Assembly (NCBI GenBank): GCA_945948535.1
Contig: CAMFBN010000011.1
Location: forward strand, 1-61,389
Reading direction: 5' to 3'
DNA length: 61,389 bases
DNA from: an uncultured Clostridia bacterium
GTDB taxonomy: Bacteria; Bacillota; Clostridia; Oscillospirales; Oscillospiraceae
How positions within the stretch are numbered: position 1 is the first letter of the stretch; every line of letters begins with the position of its first letter. Positions 40,763 through 48,927 of the stretch are shown in pieces. Under the pieces are notes generated by a model that saw nothing but the letters and a program-made list of their open reading frames with translations, had not been told where the DNA came from and made no database searches. The translations under genes and the position numbers were made by a program.

Positions 40763-42652
40763 TTATGCTTCCACATAGATGGCATCGAAGGCGCAGTTCT
40801 CCTTACAGGCGCCGCACTTGATGCACTTGTTGGAATCGATGGTGTAGGGCTTCTTGACCACGCCGGAGATGGCGTTGACGGGGCAGTTCCGGGCGCACTT
40901 GGAGCAGCCCTTACAGAATTCGGGATTGATGACATAGCGGCGCAGGGCGGTGCACTGCTTGGCCCGGCACTTCTTGTCCACGATGTGCTCGATGTACTCG
41001 TCCCGGAAAGTAGCAAGGGTGGACAGCACAGGCAGCGGGGCGGACTTGCCCAGACCGCACAGAGCCATGGTCTGAATCATCTTTGCCAGCTCTTCCAGGG
41101 TGTCCAGATCCTCCAGCTTGCCCTGACCGTTTACGATGCGCTCCAGAATCTCCAGCATACGCTTGGTGCCCTCCCGGCAGGGGGTGCACTTGCCGCAGGA
41201 TTCCCGCTGGGTGAAGCTCATGAAGAACCGGGCAACCTCCACCATACAGGTGTCCTGGCCCATGACCACCATGCCGCCGGAGCCGATGATGGCGTTGTAC
41301 TTCTTCACGTTGTCGAAGTCCAGAGGCACGTCCAGATGGGCTTCCGTCAGACAGCCGCCGGAGGGGCCACCGATCTGAACAGCCTTAAATTCCGCGCCGT
41401 TCTTCAGGCCGCCGCCGATGTCGAAGATGATCTGCCGCAGGGTGGAGCCCATGGGCACTTCGATCAGGCCGGTGTTCTCAATGGCGCCGGTGAGGGAGAA
41501 GGTCTTGCAGCCGGGGCTGCCGGGGGTGCCGATGGACTTAAACCAGTCCGCGCCCTGCAGAATAATCTTGGGCACGTTGGCGTAGGTTTCCACGTTGTTC
41601 AGCACGGTGGGCTTTTCCCACAGGCCCTTTTCCACGGTTCTGGGGGGCTTGGTTCTGGGCATACCGCGGTTGCCCTCGATAGAGGCGGTCAGCGCGGAGC
41701 CTTCGCCGCAGACGAACGCGCCTGCGCCCTTGTTGATGTGCATATGGAAAGAGAAGTCGCTGCCGAGGATGTTGTCGCCCAACAGGCCCCGCTCTTCCAG
41801 CTGGGCAATGGCGTTCTTCAGCCGGGCAACGGACATGGGGTACTCGGCACGGACGTAGATGTAGCCGTTGTCGGCCCGGACGGCGTAGCCGGCAATCATC
41901 ATGCCTTCAATCAGCTTGAAGGGGTCGCCTTCCATGACGGACCCGTCCATGAACGCGCCGGGGTCGCCCTCGTCGCCGTTGCAGACCACGTAGCGCACGG
42001 TTTCCTTCTGACGGGCCACCTGCTTCCACTTCTTGCCGGTGGGGAAGCCGCCGCCGCCGCGGCCACGGAGGCCGGACTTGTCCACTTCGTCGATGACCTC
42101 GTCCCGGGTCATCTCGAACATGGCCTTCTTCAGAGCGGCAAAGCCGCCGGCAGCCAGGTACTCTTCCAGAGACTCGGCATCGAACTTGCCGCAGTTCTCC
42201 AGAACGATTCTTGTCTGCTTGGCGATGAAGGGAATCTCGTCAGGCTGGACATAAGCCTTGTCGCCCTTCTTGTAGAGCAGCCGCTCGATGATCTCGTCGC
42301 CGATAACGCTCTTTTCCAGAATTTCCTTGCAGTCGTCGGGCTGAACCTTCACGTACTGGATGACCTTATCACCCTTCTGGATACGGACCAGCGGGCCCAG
42401 CTCACAGAAACCCTGACAGCCGGTCTTCTTGACGCCGACGGACTTTTCATCATGGTGGCCGCCGCAGGGGGAGAATACCAGCTCGACGCCTTCCGTCTGC
42501 TTGACCAGTTCGGAGAAAATTTCGTGAATCTTGTGGGAGCCGGTGGCGATACAGCCGGTGCCGGAGCAAACCAGGATCCGGCAATCATATTGCTTGATCT
42601 CCTCGCAGGCATTTTTCTGGGCCTGTGCCAGTTCTTCAGCAGTCTTAATCAT
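40763..42652 (-). CDS. hydB: Hydrogenase NADH-binding subunit HydB (NuoF-like)
   Basis: A 629-residue subunit. N-terminal thioredoxin-like [2Fe-2S] domain (CSGTGCIATGS ... SPCGGHH ... CQGFCELGP), NuoF-like FMN/NADH domain (GLRGRGGGGFPTGKKW, NGDEGDPGAFMD, GAGAFVCGEGSALTASIEG), [4Fe-4S] site SCGKCTPCREG, and C-terminal double ferredoxin (CKGCSKCARNCP, CIKCGACKENC). It passes electrons between NAD(H) and HydA. The ATG overlaps the hydC stop (TAATG), so translation is coupled. Confidence 0.96.
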   Translation of the reverse strand: MIKTAEELAQAQKNACEEIKQYDCRILVCSGTGCIATGSHKIHEIFSELVKQTEGVELVFSPCGGHHDEKSVGVKKTGCQGFCELGPLVRIQKGDKVIQYVKVQPDDCKEILEKSVIGDEIIERLLYKKGDKAYVQPDEIPFIAKQTRIVLENCGKFDAESLEEYLAAGGFAALKKAMFEMTRDEVIDEVDKSGLRGRGGGGFPTGKKWKQVARQKETVRYVVCNGDEGDPGAFMDGSVMEGDPFKLIEGMMIAGYAVRADNGYIYVRAEYPMSVARLKNAIAQLEERGLLGDNILGSDFSFHMHINKGAGAFVCGEGSALTASIEGNRGMPRTKPPRTVEKGLWEKPTVLNNVETYANVPKIILQGADWFKSIGTPGSPGCKTFSLTGAIENTGLIEVPMGSTLRQIIFDIGGGLKNGAEFKAVQIGGPSGGCLTEAHLDVPLDFDNVKKYNAIIGSGGMVVMGQDTCMVEVARFFMSFTQRESCGKCTPCREGTKRMLEILERIVNGQGKLEDLDTLEELAKMIQTMALCGLGKSAPLPVLSTLATFRDEYIEHIVDKKCRAKQCTALRRYVINPEFCKGCSKCARNCPVNAISGVVKKPYTIDSNKCIKCGACKENCAFDAIYVEA

Positions 42653-43128
42653 TAGCCTTTCCCCCTCAATTCCTCGATGAGTGCCAATGCCTTCTCCGGG
42701 GTCATGGACGGATGCACCTGGTCGTTGACCATCATGGTCGGAGCCAGACCGCAGGCACCCAGGCAGGACACCGTTTCAACAGTGAAGAGCATATCGTCGG
42801 TGGTGTGTTTTTTCTTGCTCAGGCCCAGTTCCTTCCACAGCGCTTCCAGAACCGGGGTGGAGTGACGAACATGGCAGGCGGTGCCGTCGCAGACCTTGAT
42901 GACGTACTTGCCCTTTGCTTCAAAGGAGAAGTTCTCATAGAAGGTGGCCACGGAGTAGGCCTTCGCCTCGGTGATCCCGATCTGCTTGGCGACGTAGCTA
43001 AGCAGCTCCGCCGGCAGGTAGCGGTATTCCGCCTGAATATCCTGCATGATGGGGATCAGGGATCTGGCATCCCGCACGTAACGGGAAATGATCTCGTCCG
43101 TTTTGCGGTAGTAGGATGCATCCAGCAT
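42652..43128 (-). CDS. hydC: Hydrogenase [2Fe-2S] subunit HydC (NuoE-like)
   Basis: A 158-residue NuoE-family thioredoxin-like protein with four cluster ligands in KVCDGTACHVRHS and SCLGACGLAPTM. First gene of hydCBA. Start ATG 43128 has AGGAGG about 11 bp upstream; the open frame to 43257 includes the promoter and operator and is rejected. It completes the trimeric hydrogenase. Confidence 0.95.
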   Translation of the reverse strand: MLDASYYRKTDEIISRYVRDARSLIPIMQDIQAEYRYLPAELLSYVAKQIGITEAKAYSVATFYENFSFEAKGKYVIKVCDGTACHVRHSTPVLEALWKELGLSKKKHTTDDMLFTVETVSCLGACGLAPTMMVNDQVHPSMTPEKALALIEELRGKG

Positions 43129-43148
43129 AGTATGTTTTACCTCCTTAT

Positions 43149-43194
43149 ACTTATCCCGATGATAAGTGCTTTTCGGATTACCAAACCTATTATA
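43149..43194 (-). promoter_or_regulatory. hyd operon promoter and inverted-repeat operator
   Basis: An extended -10 TGCTATAAT (TATAAT at 43189-43194) without a clear -35. About 22 bp downstream lies ACTTATC-ATCGG-GATAAGT (43149-43167 on the minus strand), a 7-bp inverted repeat in the leader. It is not a Rex-like TTGTTAA site. A transcription factor or attenuating hairpin is possible. Confidence 0.55.
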
Positions 43195-43275
43195 GCAAAG
43201 CTGGCGGTGACTTTCCATGAATGTATCTTCCAGAATTCGACAGAAAAATTTGTACAATTTCCATAGAAAATCAAG

Positions 43276-43303
43276 AAAAGAACCGCATAAATGCGGTTCT
43301 TTT
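43276..43303. terminator. Terminator between VWA gene and hyd promoter
   Basis: AAAAGAACCGCAT / ATGCGGTTCTTTT, 13-bp stem with AA loop, T-tract in both directions. It closes the MoxR-VWA unit. Confidence 0.88.
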
Positions 43304-43352
43304 GCTGCAAAAATATTGAAAGTTAAGTAAGCCTTCGCTAACCTTTCGCACG

Positions 43353-44630
43353 TTAACCCACTGTCAGCTTCCTACAGGCGGCTGCCAGCTCCCGCAGGGT
43401 GCTGCAGGATACCATGGGGCATACCGCCGCCACGCTCTGCACGCTGCGCAGGTACTGCCACTTCCCCTCCGGAATGGGGTTCAGAAACAGCACCCGCCCG
43501 GCCTGCCGCTTTGCCTCCGCCAGCGCCCGCAGCGCCCGGGGCTGGTCGATGGTCTTGGTGTCCGACAGAATCAGCAATGTGGTTGCGGAATTCAGCACCG
43601 CCGGCTTGCGGGTGCAAAGAAATTCCAGCGCTGTGCCCAAGTCCGTGCCCTTGCCGTAGATGCCGGAGTCCCGGACGAAGGAGCGGAACAAATCCATGTT
43701 CTGAAGCTGGAAAGCGTCCGCTTCCGTGACGGTCTCAGAAAACAGGAAGGTGCGGGAATTGTCGGACACCTGATTCAGGCTCTGGATAAACCGCAGGGCA
43801 AACTCCGAAAACTGCACCATGGAGCCGGACACGTCGCACAATAGCACCAGGTGCTTGCGGTGTGCCCGCTTCTTTTTATAACGCAGGTGGTAGAAGCTTC
43901 CGCCGGTCTCCAGTCCCTTGCGGATGGTCTTGCGAAAATCCAGCTTCCCCGTGTGTCCCCCGGCCCGGCGGCGGGCGGACAGTTCCCCGTTGATCTGCCG
44001 GGCCACGGCCTGAATCAGCTCGATGGCCTTGGGTATCTCCGTGTCCCTAAACTCGGAGATGTCCCGGTAGAGAATGCCGATTTCCGGGTCCAGCTCCTGC
44101 CCGCCGAGGCCCGCGTTTTCCAGCAGCATCTGCTGCTCCATCAGGGTCTTGGCAAAAACAGAATGGATAAACTCGCTGTAGAGCTGGGGGTTGCGCTCAG
44201 CGGTGCCCCGGTACTTGTCCATAAAGCTGCGCAGCCGCTCCCGGGCCTCCTCCGGCATGGCGGCGTAGGTCTCCCGCTGCTTTTCATCCAAGTCCATGGG
44301 CCTGCCGTTCAGCTGCAACTCCTCCTCCGCCTCCTGCCGGTGCTGCTGCAGCTCCTTCTCCCGCTCCATCTGCTCCTTGGCCTGACGGCGCATGGCCTCC
44401 TCGGAGATGAAAAAGCCATCGAAAGCCTGGTCGAAGGAAATCTGCTCCTCCCGGGACTTGGCGTAGACCGTCCGCAGGGCGGTTTTCACCCGCTGCCGGT
44501 CGTCAAGGCCCAGCGTAATCAGCAGGCGGCTGGCATCCTCCGTCTCCTTGGGGCTGACGGTCAGGCCCTCCATGCGAAGGATACGGGAAAAGGCGGAGAG
44601 TTTTTCAAGATAAACCTCCGGCTCAGCCAT
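43353..44630 (-). CDS. VWA domain-containing protein (CoxE-like)
   Basis: A 425-residue protein. The C-terminal von Willebrand A domain (~225-425) has the metal-ion-dependent adhesion motif LCDVSGSMVQF (DxSGS) and ILSDTKT; the N-terminal ~200 residues are helical and charged, with a Glu/Gln-rich coiled segment (~85-130). It matches the CoxE-type partner of MoxR ATPases, a pair used as a chaperone for metalloenzyme maturation. The gene overlaps the MoxR gene by 8 bp. A hydrogenase operon lies next to it, but the pair's client is unknown. Start ATG 44630; the extension to 44699 is in the MoxR gene. Confidence 0.88.
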   Translation of the reverse strand: MAEPEVYLEKLSAFSRILRMEGLTVSPKETEDASRLLITLGLDDRQRVKTALRTVYAKSREEQISFDQAFDGFFISEEAMRRQAKEQMEREKELQQHRQEAEEELQLNGRPMDLDEKQRETYAAMPEEARERLRSFMDKYRGTAERNPQLYSEFIHSVFAKTLMEQQMLLENAGLGGQELDPEIGILYRDISEFRDTEIPKAIELIQAVARQINGELSARRRAGGHTGKLDFRKTIRKGLETGGSFYHLRYKKKRAHRKHLVLLCDVSGSMVQFSEFALRFIQSLNQVSDNSRTFLFSETVTEADAFQLQNMDLFRSFVRDSGIYGKGTDLGTALEFLCTRKPAVLNSATTLLILSDTKTIDQPRALRALAEAKRQAGRVLFLNPIPEGKWQYLRSVQSVAAVCPMVSCSTLRELAAACRKLTVG

Positions 44631-45519
44631 GATGGTGTCCTCCGCAGCTGCCGCCGCAGGTGCAGGTATGGGGTTCCTCCGTGTCCAAATCCATGGCATC
44701 CAGATCCTCGTTGTTTTTCAGGACAAAGCCCGCGGTCTGACGCAATGCGTCGGGGGTCAGCTCCCGGATGCCAAGAGCGTCCAGTGCCGCCGCCCAGTCC
44801 AGAGTCTCCGCGATGGAGGGCTTCTTGAGAATGATGTCATTGGCGCGCAGCTTCTGCACGGCGAGAGCCACATGGGCGCAGAGCCGGTCGTCCACATGGG
44901 GCAGCTTGGCCCTTAAGATAGCCAGTTCCTTCTCCATGTCGGGATATTCAATGTAGAGGTAGGCGCAGCGGCGGCGCAGGGCCTCGCTCAGGGGCCGTGC
45001 CCGGTTGGAGGTCAGCACCACGAAGGGAATGGATTTGGCCTTGATGGTGCCGATTTCGGGAATGGTCACCTGCATTTCGGACAGCAGCTCCAGCAAAAAC
45101 GCCTCGAATTCCTCGTCGGCCTTGTCGATTTCGTCGATGAGCAGCACCACCGGTTTTTCCGAGCGGATGGATTGCAGCAAGGGCCGTTCCAGCAGGTATT
45201 CGTCGCTGAACAGAGACTTGGTCAGGCTGTCGCGGTCCTGCGCATTCATATTGACCTGAATGGACAGCAGCTGTTTCTGGTAGTTCCACTCGTAGAGGGC
45301 CTTGCTCTCGTCCAGCCCCTCGTAGCATTGCAGACGCACCAGATCCCGGCCCAGCGCGGAAGCCATCACCTTGGCAACCTCGGTCTTACCCACCCCCGCT
45401 GCGCCTTCAATGAGCAGGGGCCGCCCCAATTGCAGGGAAACATACAAAATCGTTGCCAGCGTCTCGTCATAGATATAGTGGCAGTCGTCCATTTTGGCTT
45501 TCAGTTCTTCATAGGTCAT
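44623..45519 (-). CDS. MoxR family AAA ATPase
   Basis: A 298-residue AAA+ ATPase with Walker A GAAGVGKTE, Walker B VVLLIDEIDKAD, sensor TSNRARPLSEALRRR and a C-terminal helical lid. It resembles the CoxD/MoxR group that acts as a chaperone with VWA partners. The C-terminus is unusual: a Cys/His tail HTCTCGGSCGG followed by HHHG, a likely metal-binding site. It is immediately followed by the overlapping VWA gene. Start ATG 45519. Confidence 0.9.
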   Translation of the reverse strand: MTYEELKAKMDDCHYIYDETLATILYVSLQLGRPLLIEGAAGVGKTEVAKVMASALGRDLVRLQCYEGLDESKALYEWNYQKQLLSIQVNMNAQDRDSLTKSLFSDEYLLERPLLQSIRSEKPVVLLIDEIDKADEEFEAFLLELLSEMQVTIPEIGTIKAKSIPFVVLTSNRARPLSEALRRRCAYLYIEYPDMEKELAILRAKLPHVDDRLCAHVALAVQKLRANDIILKKPSIAETLDWAAALDALGIRELTPDALRQTAGFVLKNNEDLDAMDLDTEEPHTCTCGGSCGGHHHG

Positions 45520-45584
45520 AGAATCGCCCTCCTTTTTTCTCAGTATACCACATTCCGCCCTTTTCCGTAAGTAACAAAATCACA

Positions 45585-45613
45585 AAATGCCTTCCCCAGA
45601 GGGGAAGGCATTT
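45585..45613. terminator. Hairpin upstream of the MoxR gene
   Basis: AAATGCCTTCCCC / GGGGAAGGCATTT, 13-bp stem with AGA loop. It marks the edge of a ~450-bp non-coding repeat cluster (45520-45975). I see no gene in that interval. Confidence 0.6.
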
Positions 45614-45760
45614 GCGGCGCAATATTGTTCTTTAGCGGCGAGTCGCCACGGACAATGCGGGCGGCAGTGCCGCCGGACAATGCGTGCACGACTGGTGTGA
45701 AATTGTTACACCATTGGGTATTGCTCGGTATCGTTCCCTAGTCAGATAAATTACTCTTTA
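45614..45760 (+). repeat. CCATTGGG-type dispersed repeat, copy c
   Basis: Contains AGCGGCGAGTCGCCACGG, GACAATGCG twice, then TTGTTACACCATTGGG and TGCTCGGTATCGTTCCCT. It continues into heptamer element E just as copy a continues into element C. Confidence 0.75.
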
Positions 45761-45930
45761 GTTGACAATTGACAGTTGACAATTAAGGAGTCCCTACGGG
45801 ACAATTAAAAAATGTCATAAATGGCAGGTTCCTTTGGGAAACCCACTGGTATTTCGTGCTTGTAGTTTATTTTAATTCATCCCGAAGGGATACCACAATT
45901 GTCAATTGTTCATTGTCAATTGTCAATTCA
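45761..45930. repeat. Heptamer-array element E (TTGACAA type)
   Basis: Near-identical to element C including the ~65-bp middle. Left arm 45761-45784, hairpin GTCCC-TAC-GGGAC, middle (GGCAGGTTCC, ATTTCGTGCTTGTAG), hairpin ATCCC-GAA-GGGAT (45870-45895), right arm to 45930. The TGC loop of C is TAC here, a loop change with the stem intact. Confidence 0.88.
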
Positions 45931-45975
45931 ATTCCCCTTTAGCAGCCATACATTTCCCTGCGGGGAAAGCTTTTC

Positions 45976-47151
45976 TCAGTCGCCGTCCAGCCCGAATTGC
46001 AGGCATTCTCCGCTCATGACGAAGGGGTTGTACAGGACGATGACCATATCCGGCTGGATTGATTCGATCATCTCCACCGCCGTGGCGTTTTCCAGATACC
46101 GCAGATCCAGCGTCTCCACCTGCCGGAAGGCTGTGCTGAGGAAATCCTCCACAGGCAGGCCAAAGCTGTCCTTGATCATCAGAATCTTCTTTTCGGAAGG
46201 AGCGTTCTCATTGTAAAACCAGACATGGGCGTAATTTTCGCCGGTGTGCACGTCGTAGGGGGAGGAATTGTAGTAATCCGGCTCCCCCGTGATGCGCTCC
46301 ATGTTCAGCGCGGCCTCGGCGAAGCTGCCCTCCCGGTAAATCCCGTCACCGGGAATGCTGCAGGAAAGGTAGGTTTCAAACTTGGGGGTCAGATAGAAAA
46401 AGTCCTCCACCCCGGCAAAGCCGATACCCACCCGCCGGCCGTGGCTGCCCAGGAAGAAGTCCGGCAGGGTGGTTTTCTCCCAGTTTTCCCGCTCCGTCAC
46501 ATAGGATTCCACGGTTTGCCCCGGGAACCGCTCCTGAATCCGCTGGGTAATCCGCTGAAAGGCCACGAAGGCCCCCTCGTCGTTCCAGTGGTGATCCGTC
46601 CGGAAGTAATACCGCTCCAGCGCCTCCCGGGTCCCCGCCAGCTCCGGCCGCAGGTCAAGGAAGGGCACGTTATTTTCTTCCAGCAGCGCCAGCAGACCGT
46701 CGGCGTTTTCGTTGCAGTGGTTTTCCGTACCCTCAGGCATCAGGCTGCCGTCCAGCCCCGGCTTCCGGGGGGCCTCCACAAACAGGAAGGGGGTGTCCCG
46801 CTCCTGCAAATACCGGTACAGCCCCGTAATCCGATCAGCCGCATAGCCCGGGTCGGCCTTCCGGGTCTCCTCCGTCAGCATTCCGTTGGTCATCCGCACC
46901 ACGCCGTTGCTGATTCTGGCCCCGGTAAGGCGCATATAATAGCCGTTCAGGGTCAGCAGCGGCTCCTTCTGAGTTAAGCGCTCCTGATAGTCCGCCACAA
47001 TCTGGTGCATGGCAGAGGCGAAGGAAAGCTCCCCGGAGAGATATTGCCTGGCGCAGTTCAGCGGGATGCCCAGATTGCTGACCGTCAGGAAAAACAGGAG
47101 CAGCAGGAAGACCGCCGCAATTACCCGCGGCGCAAAATTTGTTCGCTTCAT
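45976..47151 (-). CDS. AlgX/DHHW-type membrane-anchored SGNH protein
   Basis: A 391-residue extracytoplasmic protein with an N-terminal membrane anchor (VIAAVFLLLLFFLTVSNLGI) and an SGNH-like acyl-transferase/esterase fold. Key motifs: FRTDHHWNDEGAF (DxxH region) and MIKDSFGLPVEDF (Ser of the DSFG type). Such proteins pair with MBOAT acyltransferases (AlgI/AlgX, DltB/DltD logic) to acylate a cell-surface polymer. The MBOAT gene lies 10 bp upstream on the same strand. The polymer is unknown. Confidence 0.85.
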   Translation of the reverse strand: MKRTNFAPRVIAAVFLLLLFFLTVSNLGIPLNCARQYLSGELSFASAMHQIVADYQERLTQKEPLLTLNGYYMRLTGARISNGVVRMTNGMLTEETRKADPGYAADRITGLYRYLQERDTPFLFVEAPRKPGLDGSLMPEGTENHCNENADGLLALLEENNVPFLDLRPELAGTREALERYYFRTDHHWNDEGAFVAFQRITQRIQERFPGQTVESYVTERENWEKTTLPDFFLGSHGRRVGIGFAGVEDFFYLTPKFETYLSCSIPGDGIYREGSFAEAALNMERITGEPDYYNSSPYDVHTGENYAHVWFYNENAPSEKKILMIKDSFGLPVEDFLSTAFRQVETLDLRYLENATAVEMIESIQPDMVIVLYNPFVMSGECLQFGLDGD

Positions 47152-47161
47152 ACCGTTCCTT

Positions 47162-48589
47162 TCAGAAATTGAAGTAGATAAAGGGATTATGGGCGTTCAT
47201 CACGAGGCACGACAGGCCCACGGCAAACAGCAGCAGCTGCACCAGCCCGTCGCACAGCTCATAACCGTTTTCCCACACAGGCCCCCGTGCCGCCGCCTTT
47301 TCATGGAGCCAGCGGAACAGCGGTGTGGAGCACACGATTCCCGCCGTCAGCGGTACAAGGTACTCCCGGAAGTTAAACGCTGCCAGAGAATCCGTCAGCG
47401 CCGCCCCATTCAGGCCGAACATGGTCATCAGGTAATTCCCCGCCGCACTCAGGTTGTCCGCCCGGAACAGCACCCAGCCCACCACCACGGCGAGCATTGT
47501 GAGCACCTGATAGATGACTGCCGCCGCCGGATGGGATGTCAGGCGTTTCGGCAGATTCAGCAGCTTCTCAGCAATGATGATAAGGCCATAGAGACATCCC
47601 CACAGCAAAAACGTCCAGTTGGCCCCGTGCCAGATACCGGTAGCCAGCCACACCACGGCCAGATTGAATACCAGACGGCCTTTGGATTTCACCCGGGAGC
47701 CGCCCAGGGGGAAGTAGACATAATCCCGGAACCAGCTGCCCAGAGAAATGTGCCACCGCCGCCAGAATTCCGTAACGGTTTTGGAGATGTAGGGATAGTT
47801 GAAGTTTTCCAGAAACCGGAAGCCAAACATCCGGCCCATGCCGATGGCCATTTCCGAGTAGCCGGAGAAGTCGAAGTAGATTTGCAGGGTGTAGCAGATG
47901 CTGCCCAGCCACGCCATGGCTACGCTCAGATCGGAAGCGGCAAAGGCCGCGTCCGCCGCCTTCGCCAGCACATTGGCCAGCAGCATCTTCCGGTTGAAGC
48001 CGTACAGAAACCGCATAACGCCCCGGGAAAAGCCGTCAAAGGTAATCGTTCGGTTCTCGATGTCCTCGGCGATGGTGGTGTAGCGGACGATGGGACCGGC
48101 AATGAGCTGGGGAAAGAAAGAGATGTAAAGCCCCACATAAGCAGGATTCTTCTGCACCGCCACCGTGCCCCGGTACACGTCCACCACATAGCTGAGCGCC
48201 TGAAAGGTGAAAAAGGAAATGCCGATGGGCAGGCGGAAGTCCGTCTGCGGAATGACACCCTCCAGTACCGGGAACCAGCCCCGCAGCACGGAGGTGACAA
48301 AATTCATGTACTTGAACACGAACAGAATCGACAGGTTTCCGAGAACCGCCGCTGCCAGCAGGGCCTTGCGCAGGCGGCCCGCCGGGATTTTGTCGATGAG
48401 CAGCGCCATGCCGTAATTGAACACGATGGAGCCAACCAGAAACACGGCGAACTTCGGCGCGCCCCAGGTATAGAAAAACAGGCTGACCAGCAGCAGCCAG
48501 TAGTTCCTCGCCTTTTTCGGCAGGAGAAAATACACCAGCAGGGTTCCCGGCAGGAAGGTCAGCAAGAATTCAAGACTTGTAAAAAGCAG
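47162..48589 (-). CDS. MBOAT family O-acyltransferase (AlgI/DltB-like), probable CTG start
   Basis: A ~475-residue polytopic acyltransferase. Motifs: LPIGISFFTFQALSYVVDVY (20 residues), FFPQLIAGPIVRY, YFDFSGYSEMAIGMGRMFGF, FWRRWHISLGSWFRDYVYFP (20 residues) and WHGANWTFLLWG with the catalytic His. It transfers acyl groups across the membrane, here with an AlgX-like partner. Start: the only standard start near the N-terminus is TTG 48565, which has no ribosome-binding site and cuts the conserved family opening. In frame upstream is CTG 48589 with GAGGGGGA 6-7 bp before it, giving LLFTSLEFLLTFLPG, the usual MBOAT opening with L for M. I therefore favour CTG 48589, with less certainty for the first 8 codons. 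Confidence 0.88.
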   Translation of the reverse strand: MLFTSLEFLLTFLPGTLLVYFLLPKKARNYWLLLVSLFFYTWGAPKFAVFLVGSIVFNYGMALLIDKIPAGRLRKALLAAAVLGNLSILFVFKYMNFVTSVLRGWFPVLEGVIPQTDFRLPIGISFFTFQALSYVVDVYRGTVAVQKNPAYVGLYISFFPQLIAGPIVRYTTIAEDIENRTITFDGFSRGVMRFLYGFNRKMLLANVLAKAADAAFAASDLSVAMAWLGSICYTLQIYFDFSGYSEMAIGMGRMFGFRFLENFNYPYISKTVTEFWRRWHISLGSWFRDYVYFPLGGSRVKSKGRLVFNLAVVWLATGIWHGANWTFLLWGCLYGLIIIAEKLLNLPKRLTSHPAAAVIYQVLTMLAVVVGWVLFRADNLSAAGNYLMTMFGLNGAALTDSLAAFNFREYLVPLTAGIVCSTPLFRWLHEKAAARGPVWENGYELCDGLVQLLLFAVGLSCLVMNAHNPFIYFNF

Positions 48590-48604
48590 AAGTAGTCCCC
48601 CTCT

Positions 48605-48915
48605 TTTCGATTGCGGATACTGCCGGCTGGCGGGGAGCCAGCGCGGGCAATGCGTTACGAACTCTGGTGGTTAACACACATCCTTAGGGCCCCTCGACCA
48701 CAACCACTCAGAAAACTGGAATTTAGCGGCAAGTCGCCGCTGACAATGCGTGCCCAGACTTTGTGTATTCGTTACACCATTGGGTACTGCTCGGTTCGTT
48801 ACATAGTACCGTAGGGCGGAGCCATAGAACGATACCGAGCGGGTCAGGGAAGTTGCGATTACAGGCCAGCCGTGCACGCATTGCCTGCGGCGACTCGCCG
48901 CCAAATTACAATTTG
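48605..48915. repeat. CCATTGGG-type dispersed repeat, copy d (complex)
   Basis: A 311-bp mosaic of the repeat modules: GGGCAATGCGTTACG, TTTAGCGGCAAGTCGCCGC with GACAATGCGTGC, GTTACACCATTGGG with TGCTCGGT, then the inverse order CGATACCGAGCGGGTCAG, GCGATTACAGG, CACGCATTGCC and GGCGACTCGCCGCC. Overall an inverted arrangement. A piece of the palindrome-armed repeat (GTAGGGCGGAG) is present in its centre (~48812). No gene is seen between 48590 and 48927. Confidence 0.75.
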
Positions 48916-48927
48916 CCGCACTGAGGG

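Noticed and set aside
38873..42655. A very long open frame (1260 codons) on the plus strand opposite hydCBA.
   Set aside because: It is antisense to three unmistakable genes; its His/Gly/Val-rich product is the reverse-frame image of GC-rich codons.
43149..43167. Rex site in front of hydC.
   Set aside because: The sequence ACTTATC-N5-GATAAGT does not match the TTGTTAA-type Rex consensus.
43129..43257. Longer hydC start.
   Set aside because: It would cover the promoter and inverted repeat; MLDASYY at 43128 matches the family.
47009..48595. Long open frame opposite the MBOAT gene.
   Set aside because: Antisense shadow with His/Gln/Arg-rich composition.
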